A stretch of DNA of 64,000 nucleotides. Origin: Nocardioides iriomotensis. GTDB taxonomy: Bacteria > Actinomycetota > Actinomycetes > Propionibacteriales > Nocardioidaceae. This document shows, piece by piece, positions 1 to 7,651 of this stretch (its first letter is position 1; each line of letters begins with the position of its first letter). The notes under the pieces were generated by a model, which was given only the letters and a program-made list of their open reading frames with translations, was not told the DNA's origin and searched no databases. The DNA lies in assembly GCF_004168035.1 (NCBI RefSeq), contig NZ_SDPU01000023.1, forward strand, positions 62,001 to 126,000. The letters run 5' to 3'. The translations under genes were made by a program, and so were the position numbers.

Positions 1-1200
1 ATGACCGAGCGGTTCAACGTCGGCGGCGCGCTGCTGCTCAAGCTGTTCGGTCGTCGCGGCGAGGAGGACGCCCTCTTCGCGCGCAAGGCCGGCGTCGTCC
101 GTGACCTCGGCGTGCGCATCGCGCTGATCACGCGGATCTTCGGCGCCAGCCTGATGCTGCTGCCCGCACTCGCCACCGCCCTCGTCTACGGCGTCGGCGG
201 CCACCTCGCGATCCAGCAGACCCTGACGGTCGGCACCCTCCTCGCGCTCGCCACGCTGCTGCTGCGCCTGCTCGGCCCGCTGCAGGGCCTGTCCAACGTG
301 CGCATCGACGTGATGACCGCGCTGGTCAGCTTCGAGCGCGTCTTCGAGGTGCTCGACCTGCCCTCGATGGTCCAGGAGAAGCCCGACGCCGTCGCGCTGC
401 CCGCGAGCACCGGGCGGGTGGAGTTCGACCACGTCGCCTTCCGCTACCCGCGCGCCGACGAGGTGTCGCTGGCCAGCCTCGAGTCGGTCGCGCGCACCGA
501 GTCGCGCGACACCGGCGAGGTGCTGCGCGACGTCTCGTTCGTCGCGGAGCCCGGCCAGATGGTGGCGCTCGTCGGCCCGTCCGGTGCCGGCAAGACGACG
601 ATGACCCACCTCGTCGCCCGGTTGTACGACGTCACCGGGGGAGCGGTCCGCGTCGGCGGTCACGACGTCCGCGACGTCACGCTCGAGTCGCTGGAGGACG
701 CGGTCGGCTACGTCACCCAGGACGCGCACATGTTCCACGACACCATCGGCGCCAACCTCGCCTACGCCCGTCCCGCCGCCACTGACGACGAGATCTGGGC
801 CGCGCTCGAGGCCGCGCAGATCGCCCGCCTCGTGCGCAGCCTGCCCGACGGCCTCGACACCGTCGTCGGCGACCGGGGCTACCGCCTCTCCGGCGGCGAG
901 CGCCAACGGCTCGCGATCGCCCGGCTGCTGCTCAAGGCGCCCGGCATCGTGGTGCTCGACGAGGCCACCGCACACCTGGACTCCGAGTCCGAGGTGGCGG
1001 TCCAGCGCGCGCTCGACCAGGCGCTCGAGGGCCGCACCTCGCTGGTCATCGCGCACCGGCTCTCCACCATCCGCAGCGCCGACCTGATCCTCGTCGTCGA
1101 CGACGGCCGGGTCGTGCAGTCCGGCAGCCACACGGCGCTCCTGGCCGAGGGCGGGCTCTACGCCGACCTCTACGCCACCCAGTTCAGCCGCACGGCCTGA
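1..1200 (+). CDS. ABC exporter, C-terminal part (membrane-domain tail plus ATPase), cut by window start
   Basis: The last 399 residues of a type I ABC exporter half-transporter. Two hydrophobic stretches lie at about residues 40-55 and 70-95, the tail of the membrane domain. The nucleotide-binding domain follows from about 140. Walker A GPSGAGKTT (about 191-199), the Q-loop YVTQD, the signature LSGGERQR (about 297), Walker B VVLDEATAHLD and the switch AHR are all intact, so ATP hydrolysis is expected. The ATG at base 1 is almost certainly internal, because exporters of this family carry more N-terminal helices that would lie upstream. The sequence does not reveal the substrate; lipid or drug export is usual for the family. 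Confidence 0.9.
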   Translation: MTERFNVGGALLLKLFGRRGEEDALFARKAGVVRDLGVRIALITRIFGASLMLLPALATALVYGVGGHLAIQQTLTVGTLLALATLLLRLLGPLQGLSNVRIDVMTALVSFERVFEVLDLPSMVQEKPDAVALPASTGRVEFDHVAFRYPRADEVSLASLESVARTESRDTGEVLRDVSFVAEPGQMVALVGPSGAGKTTMTHLVARLYDVTGGAVRVGGHDVRDVTLESLEDAVGYVTQDAHMFHDTIGANLAYARPAATDDEIWAALEAAQIARLVRSLPDGLDTVVGDRGYRLSGGERQRLAIARLLLKAPGIVVLDEATAHLDSESEVAVQRALDQALEGRTSLVIAHRLSTIRSADLILVVDDGRVVQSGSHTALLAEGGLYADLYATQFSRTA

Positions 1201-1300
1201 CGCGTCGGGGGCGCAACCCCGCCGTACCGATTACGCGGAAGTGCTTGACCGGACCCCGTCGGTGGGGTGGGGTGTTCGCACCGACCATCTGGGAGAGCAC

Positions 1301-4300
1301 ATGCCTGGTTCGCAGCCCCTCCGTCGCGCGCTCGCCGTGCTGGCGACGGCCGCCCTCGCCGCCGGCGCCCTGACCGGCGTCCCGGCGGCCACCGCCGCCG
1401 GAGGCGACGACAGCCTCGCGCGGGTCAGCCCGCGCGCGTCCGGCTTCGCGGCCGGCCGCTACATCGTCCTCCTGCGGGCGCCCGCCGCCACCCAGTACGA
1501 CGGCTCCGACCCGCGCTTCCCCGCCACCCGGATGGCCCCCGGCGGCCGCTACCTCGCGCGCTCCGCGGCGGTCGCCCGCTACCGCGCGCACCTGGTCACG
1601 ACGCAGGACGCGCTGGCCCGGTCGGTCGGCGCCACCCCGGCGGAGCACTACACCGTCGCGGCCAACGGCTTCCTCGCCCAGCTGACCGGCGCGCAGGCCC
1701 TCGACCTGGCCTCCGACCGCAACGTGCTGCTGCTCAGCAAGGAGGCGCGGCTCAGCCTCGACACCTGGCAGACCCCTGACTTCCTCGGGCTGACCGGCCG
1801 CAACGGAGCCTGGCAGCGCCAGGCCGGCGGGCGCGACAACGCCGGCGACGGCGTCGTGGTGGGCTCGATCGACTCCGGCATCTGGCCCGAGTCGAAGTCG
1901 TTCCGCGGCCAGCGCCTGACCCGCGCTCCGAAGACCCGCTGGAAGATCTCCCGCGTCGGAGAGAACACCCGCATGGAGAAGGCCGACGGCGGCGTCTTCG
2001 AGGGCCGCTGCCAGCTCAGCCACAGCTTCGCCGGCACCCGCACGAAGGCCAAGGGCTGGAAGGCCTCCGACTGCTCCACCAAGATCATCGGCGCGCGCTA
2101 CTACCCCGACGCGTTCCTCGCCCAGGTGCCGCGGGGGCAGCGCTCCCCGGACGAGTTCCTCTCCACCCGCGACGGTGACGGCCACGGCAGCCACACCGCC
2201 AGCACCGCCGCGGGCGACCACGTCGACCACGTCACCACCGAGGACGTCGACTTCGGCGACGTCAGCGGCATGGCACCCGCCGCCCGCATCGCGTCGTACA
2301 AGGTCTGCTTCAGCGACCGCGACGAGGACACGGGCGACTGCTTCAACTCCTCGATCCTGTCCGCGCTCGACGACGCGGTGACCGACGGCGTCGACGTCAT
2401 CAACTTCTCGATCTCCGGTGAGCTCGACACGGTCGTCGACCCGGTCGAGATCGGGTTCGAGGGCGCCGCCGAGGCGGGGATCTTCGTCGCCACCTCCGCG
2501 GGCAACAACGGCCCGGGCGCCTCGACCGTCGCGCACAACAGCCCGTGGCTGACCACCGTCGCGGGCTCGACGCACTACAACTTCGAGAACACCGTGGTGC
2601 TCGGCAACGGCCGCAAGATCCGCGGCGCCTCGATCTCGCAGAAGACGCTGCCGCAGACCCGGCTGATCGACGCCGCCAAGGCGGCCGCACCGGGCGCCGA
2701 GCCCGACGCGGCGGCGCTCTGCTTCCTCGGTGGCGTGCTCGACCCGGCGAAGGTCAAGGGCAGGATCGTCGTCTGCGAGCGCGGCATCAACGACCGCGTC
2801 GACAAGAGCAAGGCGGTCAAGAAGGCCGGCGGTGTCGGCATGATCCTCGCCAACGTCGCGCCCGGCAGCCTCGACGCCGACTTCCACTCGGTGCCGACGA
2901 TCCACATCGCCGACGACGAGTCGCCGAAGGTCTACCGCTACCTCGCCAAGGCCGGCCCCAAGGCCACCGCGGCGTTCCAGCTCGGCGACACCACCGGCAA
3001 GAAGCCGACCCCGATCCCGCAGATCGCCGGTTTCTCGTCCCGCGGTCCCGCCCTCGCCAACGACAGCGACCTGCTCAAGCCCGACATCGCGGCACCGGGC
3101 GTCAGCGTCCTCGCCGCCGTCGCGCCGCCGGCCAACGAGGACCGCAAGTACGACCTCTACTCCGGTACGTCGATGGCGAGCCCGCACATCGCCGGCCTGG
3201 CCGCCTTCATCATGGGCGAGCACACCAGCTGGTCGCCGATGCAGGTGAAGTCGGCCATGATGACGACGGCCACGAGCCTCAAGGGCGCCAACGGCGGCAC
3301 GGTCCGCGACCCGTTCGCGCAGGGCGCCGGCCAGGTCCAGATCAAGAAGGCCTTCGACCCGGGCCTGTTCGTCACCTCCGGCACGGTCGACTGGCGCGGC
3401 TTCCTCGCCGCGCAGGGCCTGCCCACGGGCTACGAGCCGGTGGCCGCCAAGGACTTCAACGGTCCCTCGATGGCGCAGGGTCAGGTCACCTCGTCGACGT
3501 CGTTCAAGCGCAAGTTCAGCGCCGACCGCGCCGGCACCTGGAAGGTCTCGGTGAACGTCCGCGGCTTCAAGGCGCACGCGCCGAAGAAGCTGGTGTCCCA
3601 GGGCCGGGGCGACAAGGTCAACCTGCGGGTCGACCTGCTCCGCACGTCGGCCCCGCTCGGCCGCTGGGCGACCGGCTTCCTCACGCTCGACGGCCCGACC
3701 CGGCTCCGCCTGCCGATCGCCGTACGCCCGGTCGCGGTGACCGCGCCGGCCGAGGTCCAGGGCGCCGGCGTGACCGGGGCGGTGGACGTGCCGATCAAGG
3801 CCGGCTTCACCGGCAACCTGCCCGTCCAGGTCAACGGACTGGCCAAGGCGCAGTCGACCAACGGCACCAGCAGCAACATCACGACCAGCCCCGACGACGC
3901 GCAGTTCTTCTGCGTGCAGGTCCAGGCCGGGTCCAAGCTGGCGCGGTTCACGCTCGACGCGGCCAACGACGCGGCCGACATGGACCTGTTCGTCTACTCT
4001 GCCGAGGACGCCGCGTGCGAGGTCCTCACCGATGTGGTGGGGCAGTCCGCCACCGGCTCGGCCGACGAGCAGGTCACCCTCGAGGAGCCGGCTGCCGGCT
4101 ACTACCTCGTGGAGGTCGACCCGTTCTCGGCCGCACCGGGCGAGCCGACGCTGGCCTGGCGGCTCGACTTCTACGACGTGAACGCGGCGGCCACGGCCGG
4201 CGGCTTCCAGGCGGTGCCGAACCCGGTGCCGGTCGTGGAGAACCAGCGCACGACGTTCCAGGCGCGCTGGTCCGGGCTCGAGCCCAACGCCCGCTACCTC

Positions 4301-4369
4301 GGCGTGCTCGGCTACGACGGCGCACTGGCCCCGACCGTGGTCGCGGTCGACACCACCGTCGTGCCGTAG
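1301..4369 (+). CDS. secreted subtilisin-like serine protease (S8) with inhibitor, PA and C-terminal beta domains
   Basis: A 1022-residue secreted protease. A signal peptide with a hydrophobic core and a cleavage site after ATAA covers about residues 1-33, followed by an I9-type propeptide to about 160. The triad is intact: Asp191 in SIDSGIWPE, His295 in GDGHGSHTAS and Ser624 in SGTSMASPH. A protease-associated (PA) insert lies between His and Ser (about 440-560). An Fn3-like domain follows the catalytic domain, then a PPC-like region (about 860-960). This is the plant-subtilase-like layout seen in actinomycetes. The start was placed at the ATG after GGGAGAG rather than an in-frame GTG or TTG further up, because it leaves a clean signal peptide. 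The stop abuts the stop of the opposing gene with no spacer. Confidence 0.93.
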   Translation: MPGSQPLRRALAVLATAALAAGALTGVPAATAAGGDDSLARVSPRASGFAAGRYIVLLRAPAATQYDGSDPRFPATRMAPGGRYLARSAAVARYRAHLVTTQDALARSVGATPAEHYTVAANGFLAQLTGAQALDLASDRNVLLLSKEARLSLDTWQTPDFLGLTGRNGAWQRQAGGRDNAGDGVVVGSIDSGIWPESKSFRGQRLTRAPKTRWKISRVGENTRMEKADGGVFEGRCQLSHSFAGTRTKAKGWKASDCSTKIIGARYYPDAFLAQVPRGQRSPDEFLSTRDGDGHGSHTASTAAGDHVDHVTTEDVDFGDVSGMAPAARIASYKVCFSDRDEDTGDCFNSSILSALDDAVTDGVDVINFSISGELDTVVDPVEIGFEGAAEAGIFVATSAGNNGPGASTVAHNSPWLTTVAGSTHYNFENTVVLGNGRKIRGASISQKTLPQTRLIDAAKAAAPGAEPDAAALCFLGGVLDPAKVKGRIVVCERGINDRVDKSKAVKKAGGVGMILANVAPGSLDADFHSVPTIHIADDESPKVYRYLAKAGPKATAAFQLGDTTGKKPTPIPQIAGFSSRGPALANDSDLLKPDIAAPGVSVLAAVAPPANEDRKYDLYSGTSMASPHIAGLAAFIMGEHTSWSPMQVKSAMMTTATSLKGANGGTVRDPFAQGAGQVQIKKAFDPGLFVTSGTVDWRGFLAAQGLPTGYEPVAAKDFNGPSMAQGQVTSSTSFKRKFSADRAGTWKVSVNVRGFKAHAPKKLVSQGRGDKVNLRVDLLRTSAPLGRWATGFLTLDGPTRLRLPIAVRPVAVTAPAEVQGAGVTGAVDVPIKAGFTGNLPVQVNGLAKAQSTNGTSSNITTSPDDAQFFCVQVQAGSKLARFTLDAANDAADMDLFVYSAEDAACEVLTDVVGQSATGSADEQVTLEEPAAGYYLVEVDPFSAAPGEPTLAWRLDFYDVNAAATAGGFQAVPNPVPVVENQRTTFQARWSGLEPNARYLGVLGYDGALAPTVVAVDTTVVP

Positions 4370-5137
4370 TCAGCGTCGCACGGGCTCCGGGGCGTCGTCC
4401 TTCGCGGCGGCGGCGCTCCGGAGCTTGCGGCGCTCGTCGAAGGCGAGGTAACCGAACCCGAACACCGCCAGCGCGGCGAAGAACCACCACTGCAGGCCGT
4501 AGAAGAAGTGCGGCCCGTTGCCCAGGTCGGGCGTCTCGGTCAGGGTGAGCGGCCGGGCCGCCTCGGGCTGCTCGGAGACGAGGTCGACGAAGCCGGTGAG
4601 CACCTCGCCGTCCAGCGTCGGCCCGATGGTCGCGCTCGAGATCGCCCGGGTGGAGCCGTGGTCCACGGCCGTCGAGTCGCCGGTCGCGTCGGCACGCACC
4701 CAGCCGACCACGTCCACGGTGCCCGTCGGTGGCGCCGGGACGTCGGGCGAGGCGTCGCCGCGGTTCTCGGTGGCCACCCAGCCGCGGTCGACGAGCAGCA
4801 GCCGGCCGCTGTCCTGGAGCCGTAGCGGGGTCACGACGTCGACACCCGAGGCCCCGTCGCGCGTCTGGTACCGGACGATGACGGTCTGGCTGTCGTCGTA
4901 CTCGCCCCTGGCCCGCACCCGCAGCCACTCCTCGTCGGAGCCGACGGGCTCGCCCACGGCCAGCACGTCCTCGACCGGCTGCGGGTCCGCGACGATGTTG
5001 TGCTCGGTGACCGCGTTGCTCTCCTTGCGGTCCTCGAGGCGGTGGAACTGCCACTCGCCCAGCCACCAGCAGCCGTACGCCAGCACGGCGACGGCCAGCG
5101 CGAACAGCACCCACCGGCGGCTGAGCATGAACCTCAC
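4370..5137 (-). CDS. SURF1 family cytochrome oxidase biogenesis protein
   Basis: A 255-residue SURF1-family membrane protein. It has the typical two-helix layout: one helix at about residues 8-26 and one at about 210-233 (FFYGLQWWFFAALAVFGFGY), with a large extracytoplasmic domain between them. Family features include WQFHRLEDRKE after the first helix, VDRGWV, and P-x-TGTVDVVGWVR. SURF1 proteins help heme a insertion or assembly of aa3-type cytochrome c oxidase. No cox gene is nearby, so the link is from family only. It is transcribed towards the subtilase and the two stops touch at 4369/4370. Confidence 0.9.
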   Translation of the reverse strand: MRFMLSRRWVLFALAVAVLAYGCWWLGEWQFHRLEDRKESNAVTEHNIVADPQPVEDVLAVGEPVGSDEEWLRVRARGEYDDSQTVIVRYQTRDGASGVDVVTPLRLQDSGRLLLVDRGWVATENRGDASPDVPAPPTGTVDVVGWVRADATGDSTAVDHGSTRAISSATIGPTLDGEVLTGFVDLVSEQPEAARPLTLTETPDLGNGPHFFYGLQWWFFAALAVFGFGYLAFDERRKLRSAAAAKDDAPEPVRR

Positions 5138-5215
5138 GGCGACGACAGTAGTCCGGGCCGTCGGTCGATCCCCCTACCCTGCCCGCCGGTGTGGGTGGAG
5201 TCACCACGGAGTCAC

Positions 5216-5221
5216 TAGAGT
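5216..5221 (+). promoter_or_regulatory. -10 box (TAGAGT) for a leaderless moaA transcript
   Basis: TAGAGT fits the actinobacterial TANNNT -10 consensus. It ends 6 nt before the ATG at 5228, which places transcription start at or next to the start codon. This favours 5228 over the in-frame ATG at 5234. I see no clear -35 hexamer. Confidence 0.55.
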
Positions 5222-5227
5222 GGGGGG

Positions 5228-6232
5228 ATGGGGATGGACACCGGAGCACTCGTCGACAGGTTCGGCCGTACGGCGACCGACCTGCGCGTCTCGCTGACCG
5301 ACCGGTGCAACCTGCGCTGCAGCTACTGCATGCCGGCCGAGGGCCTCGACTGGCTGCCCACCGACGACGTGCTCACCGACGACGAGGTGGTCCGGCTGGT
5401 CCGGATCGCCGTCGAGCAGCTCGGCGTGCGTGAGGTCCGCTTCACCGGCGGCGAGCCGCTCGTGCGGCGCGGGCTGGTCGACATCGTCCGCCGCACCACC
5501 GCCCTCCGGCCGCGCCCCGAGACCTCGCTGACCACCAACGCGCTCGGCCTCCAGCGGACCGCCGCGGCCCTGGCCGAGGCCGGGCTCGACCGGGTCAACG
5601 TCAGCCTCGACACCATCCGCCGCGACGACTTCCTGACGATCACCCGGCGCGACCGGCTCGACGACGTGATCGCCGGGCTGGCCGCCGCCAAGGAGGCCGG
5701 CCTCGGCCCGGTCAAGGTCAACGCCGTCCTGCTGCGCGGGATCAACGACGCCCACGCGCCCGAGCTGCTGCGCTGGTGCATCGAGCAGGGCTACGAGCTG
5801 CGGTTCATCGAGCAGATGCCGCTCGACGCCCAGCACGGCTGGAGCCGGACCGAGATGATCACGGCCGACGAGATCTTCGCGACGCTGGAGCGGGAGTTCG
5901 TGCTGACGCCCGCCGAGGAGCCGCGGGGGAGCGCCCCGGCCGAGCTGTTCGCCGTGGACGGCGGCCCCGCGACCGTCGGCGTGATCGCCTCGGTGACCCG
6001 GCCGTTCTGCGGTGACTGCGACCGGGTGCGGCTGACCGCCGACGGGCAGGTTCGCAACTGCCTGTTCGCCCGCGAGGAGTCCGACCTCCGCGGCGCCCTG
6101 CGCGCGGGAGCCTCCGACGAGGAGCTCGCCGACCGCTGGCGGGTCGCCATGCTGGGCAAGCGCCCCGGGCACGGGATCGACGACGTGAGCTTCCTCCAGC
6201 CGAGTCGCCCGATGAGTGCTATCGGCGGCTGA
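5228..6232 (+). CDS. moaA: GTP 3',8-cyclase MoaA (molybdenum cofactor biosynthesis)
   Basis: A 334-residue radical-SAM enzyme that converts GTP to 3',8-cyclo-7,8-dihydro-GTP, the first step of molybdopterin synthesis. The N-terminal iron-sulfur motif CxxxCxxC is in RCNLRCSYCMP, and FTGGEPLVR contacts SAM. The C-terminal cluster cysteines are in FCGDCDRVRL and VRNCLF. The chain ends in the conserved diglycine (SAIGG). Length is normal for the family. No other moa gene is in the window, so the pathway partners must lie elsewhere. It appears to be transcribed alone, from a promoter giving a leaderless mRNA. Confidence 0.95.
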   Translation: MGMDTGALVDRFGRTATDLRVSLTDRCNLRCSYCMPAEGLDWLPTDDVLTDDEVVRLVRIAVEQLGVREVRFTGGEPLVRRGLVDIVRRTTALRPRPETSLTTNALGLQRTAAALAEAGLDRVNVSLDTIRRDDFLTITRRDRLDDVIAGLAAAKEAGLGPVKVNAVLLRGINDAHAPELLRWCIEQGYELRFIEQMPLDAQHGWSRTEMITADEIFATLEREFVLTPAEEPRGSAPAELFAVDGGPATVGVIASVTRPFCGDCDRVRLTADGQVRNCLFAREESDLRGALRAGASDEELADRWRVAMLGKRPGHGIDDVSFLQPSRPMSAIGG

Positions 6233-6355
6233 GCGCCCGACTTGATGGCCGGTTGGGATGATTTCTCGCGACCGATCGTCCGGTTCCTCTTCCGTGCGGA
6301 CGATTGATGGGCGAGGTTCCCGCAGACCGGGGGCGCGCTGGCCGATCATGTGCAC

Positions 6356-6928
6356 ATGCGTCTGTTCGCCGCGATCGTGCCACCGGAGCTGGCACGCAAG
6401 GAGCTCGCCGAGGCCGTGCGCGCCGCGGGGCCCGACAGCCCCGAGCTGGCCACCGTCCCGGTCGAGGACATGCGCATCCCCGTCACCGGCTTCGGCAACG
6501 TGTCGCAGCGCGACGCGCTGCAGCTGATCAGCACCCTCGCGCGCACGGCGGCGGCCTGGCCGCGCCCCGAGCTGCGCTTCGCGGGCAGCGCCGCGCTGGA
6601 GTGGCCGGGCGACGAGAACGTCTGGGCCCGCCTCGACGGTGACGTCGACGGCGCCCTCACCATCGGCCGCGGTGTGCCGCCGGCCGTGAAGCGCCTCGGC
6701 TTCCTCGTGGACCGTCGCGCGTTCCGCCCGTGGATGGCCGTGGGCGCGATCACCGACCACACCACGGCGCCGTACCTCGAGAAGCTGGTCGGGGACCTCG
6801 ACGAGTTCAAGGGCTCGCTGTGGACCCTCGAGACGCTCACGATCGTCCGCAAGGTCCCGCTCGACCAGTCGGGGAAGGTCGAGGAGATCGTCCTCGACGA
6901 GATCCCCCTCGGCAGCTCGGGCAGCTGA
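6356..6928 (+). CDS. 2H-phosphoesterase-like protein (ThpR / 2'-5' RNA ligase fold) lacking both catalytic histidines
   Basis: A 190-residue protein resembling the ThpR family: it starts MRLFAAIVPP and later has RAFRPWMAVG, where family members have RPHxTLA. In active members two HxT motifs supply the catalytic histidines. Here the first site reads MRIPVTGFG (normally LHLTLxFLG) and the second RPWMAVG, so both histidines and both threonines are replaced. The fold is inferred from pattern only; the likely result is an enzyme without catalysis or a binding protein. The ATG at 6356 was preferred to the GTG at 6350 because a GATCAT -10-like box ends 6 nt before it. Confidence 0.75.
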   Translation: MRLFAAIVPPELARKELAEAVRAAGPDSPELATVPVEDMRIPVTGFGNVSQRDALQLISTLARTAAAWPRPELRFAGSAALEWPGDENVWARLDGDVDGALTIGRGVPPAVKRLGFLVDRRAFRPWMAVGAITDHTTAPYLEKLVGDLDEFKGSLWTLETLTIVRKVPLDQSGKVEEIVLDEIPLGSSGS

Positions 6929-7003
6929 CACCCCGCGGGCGGGATTTCTGCGCCCCGCGCCATCATCGAGCGGAGCCGCGGACCTCGGCTAGCATCCTGC
7001 AGC

Positions 7004-7345
7004 ATGATGACGATCCGGCATGAGGCGCGTCCCATGCCGGTCATGGCCATCGTTTCGCTGGGGCTGGCCGGGTGCGCCGCCGTGTCACTCGTCCTGAGTG
7101 ATGCGGTCCTCCGTGCTGTTCCGGATTCCGATGGGCTCGTCATCCTCTTCTTCGTGCTCGGCTGGGTGCTCATGGCCTGGGCGACCATCGGCGTCGTCGT
7201 CGCGCTCGTGCATCTCCTCCGAGCAGGGGACCTCCGCCGGAGGCCGGCGCTCCTCGAATGGGCGTTCGTGCTGGCGGCGGCGGTGGTCATCGTCGGCACG
7301 GCCTGCACCTACCCGCTCATCGGAGCCGGTTCCGGCGCCGCATGA
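7004..7345 (+). CDS. small three-helix membrane protein, unrecognised
   Basis: A 113-residue protein I do not recognise. Hydrophobic helices are visible at about residues 13-33, 45-69 and 85-108, with RAGDLRRRPALLEWA as a charged loop between the second and third. TAGCAT, a -10-like box, lies 8 nt before the ATG. Third codon positions use visibly more A/T than the neighbours (GTT, GTC and GAT-rich stretches around 7090-7150), which hints at a recently acquired or lowly expressed gene. It stands alone between two unrelated genes. Confidence 0.6.
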   Translation: MMTIRHEARPMPVMAIVSLGLAGCAAVSLVLSDAVLRAVPDSDGLVILFFVLGWVLMAWATIGVVVALVHLLRAGDLRRRPALLEWAFVLAAAVVIVGTACTYPLIGAGSGAA

Positions 7346-7649
7346 CGACCCGCACCGCCGAGGCGTTGCTCTGAAGCGGCAACCAGGGCGGTGAGTCATG
7401 CCGCGGCCGCTGGACGGCGGGCTGGTTCCCGGGACAGGTGGCGCAGTCGTGGCGATGCACGCGACCTGGAGCCAGCCGAGGGCTGCTTGTCGGTCCCACC
7501 CGACTCGGCGGACCTCGACGTCGTGGTCCCGTCTGGACCGGCTCCGCGACGCGGGGCAGGATGCGCCGACTCGGCGGGTCCGCGAGGGCAGGATGCGCCG
7601 ACTCGGCAGGCCCGCGAGGGCAGGATGCGCCGACTCGGCGGGCTCGCCG
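7346..7649. other. intergenic stretch with tandem repeats, no supported gene
   Basis: About 300 bp between the small membrane protein and the 3' end of the GGDEF-EAL gene. Short open frames occur on both strands, but none shows a recognisable product or a convincing start. The right-hand third is filled by a 32-bp tandem repeat that runs up to the stop codon of the GGDEF-EAL gene. I see nothing else in it. Confidence 0.6.
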
Positions 7650-7651
7650 TC
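7557..7651. repeat. 32-bp tandem repeat, about three copies
   Basis: Units begin at 7557, 7589 and 7621, each starting CAGGATGCGCCGACTCGGC. The first two are full length and differ at two positions; the third fades at its 3' end and touches the stop codon of the GGDEF-EAL gene. Each unit contains the near-palindrome GCCGACTCGGC, so each could fold into a small hairpin. With no spacers of varying sequence this is not a CRISPR array. Confidence 0.85.

Noticed and set aside
1184-3577. A 797-codon open frame on the minus strand opposite the first subtilase
   Set aside because: It has no recognisable domain, is rich in R/G/A/V as expected from reading a GC-rich gene backwards, and the plus strand carries a complete protease with catalytic triad.
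7557-7651. Possible CRISPR array
   Set aside because: The units are directly adjacent without unique spacers, so it is an ordinary tandem repeat.
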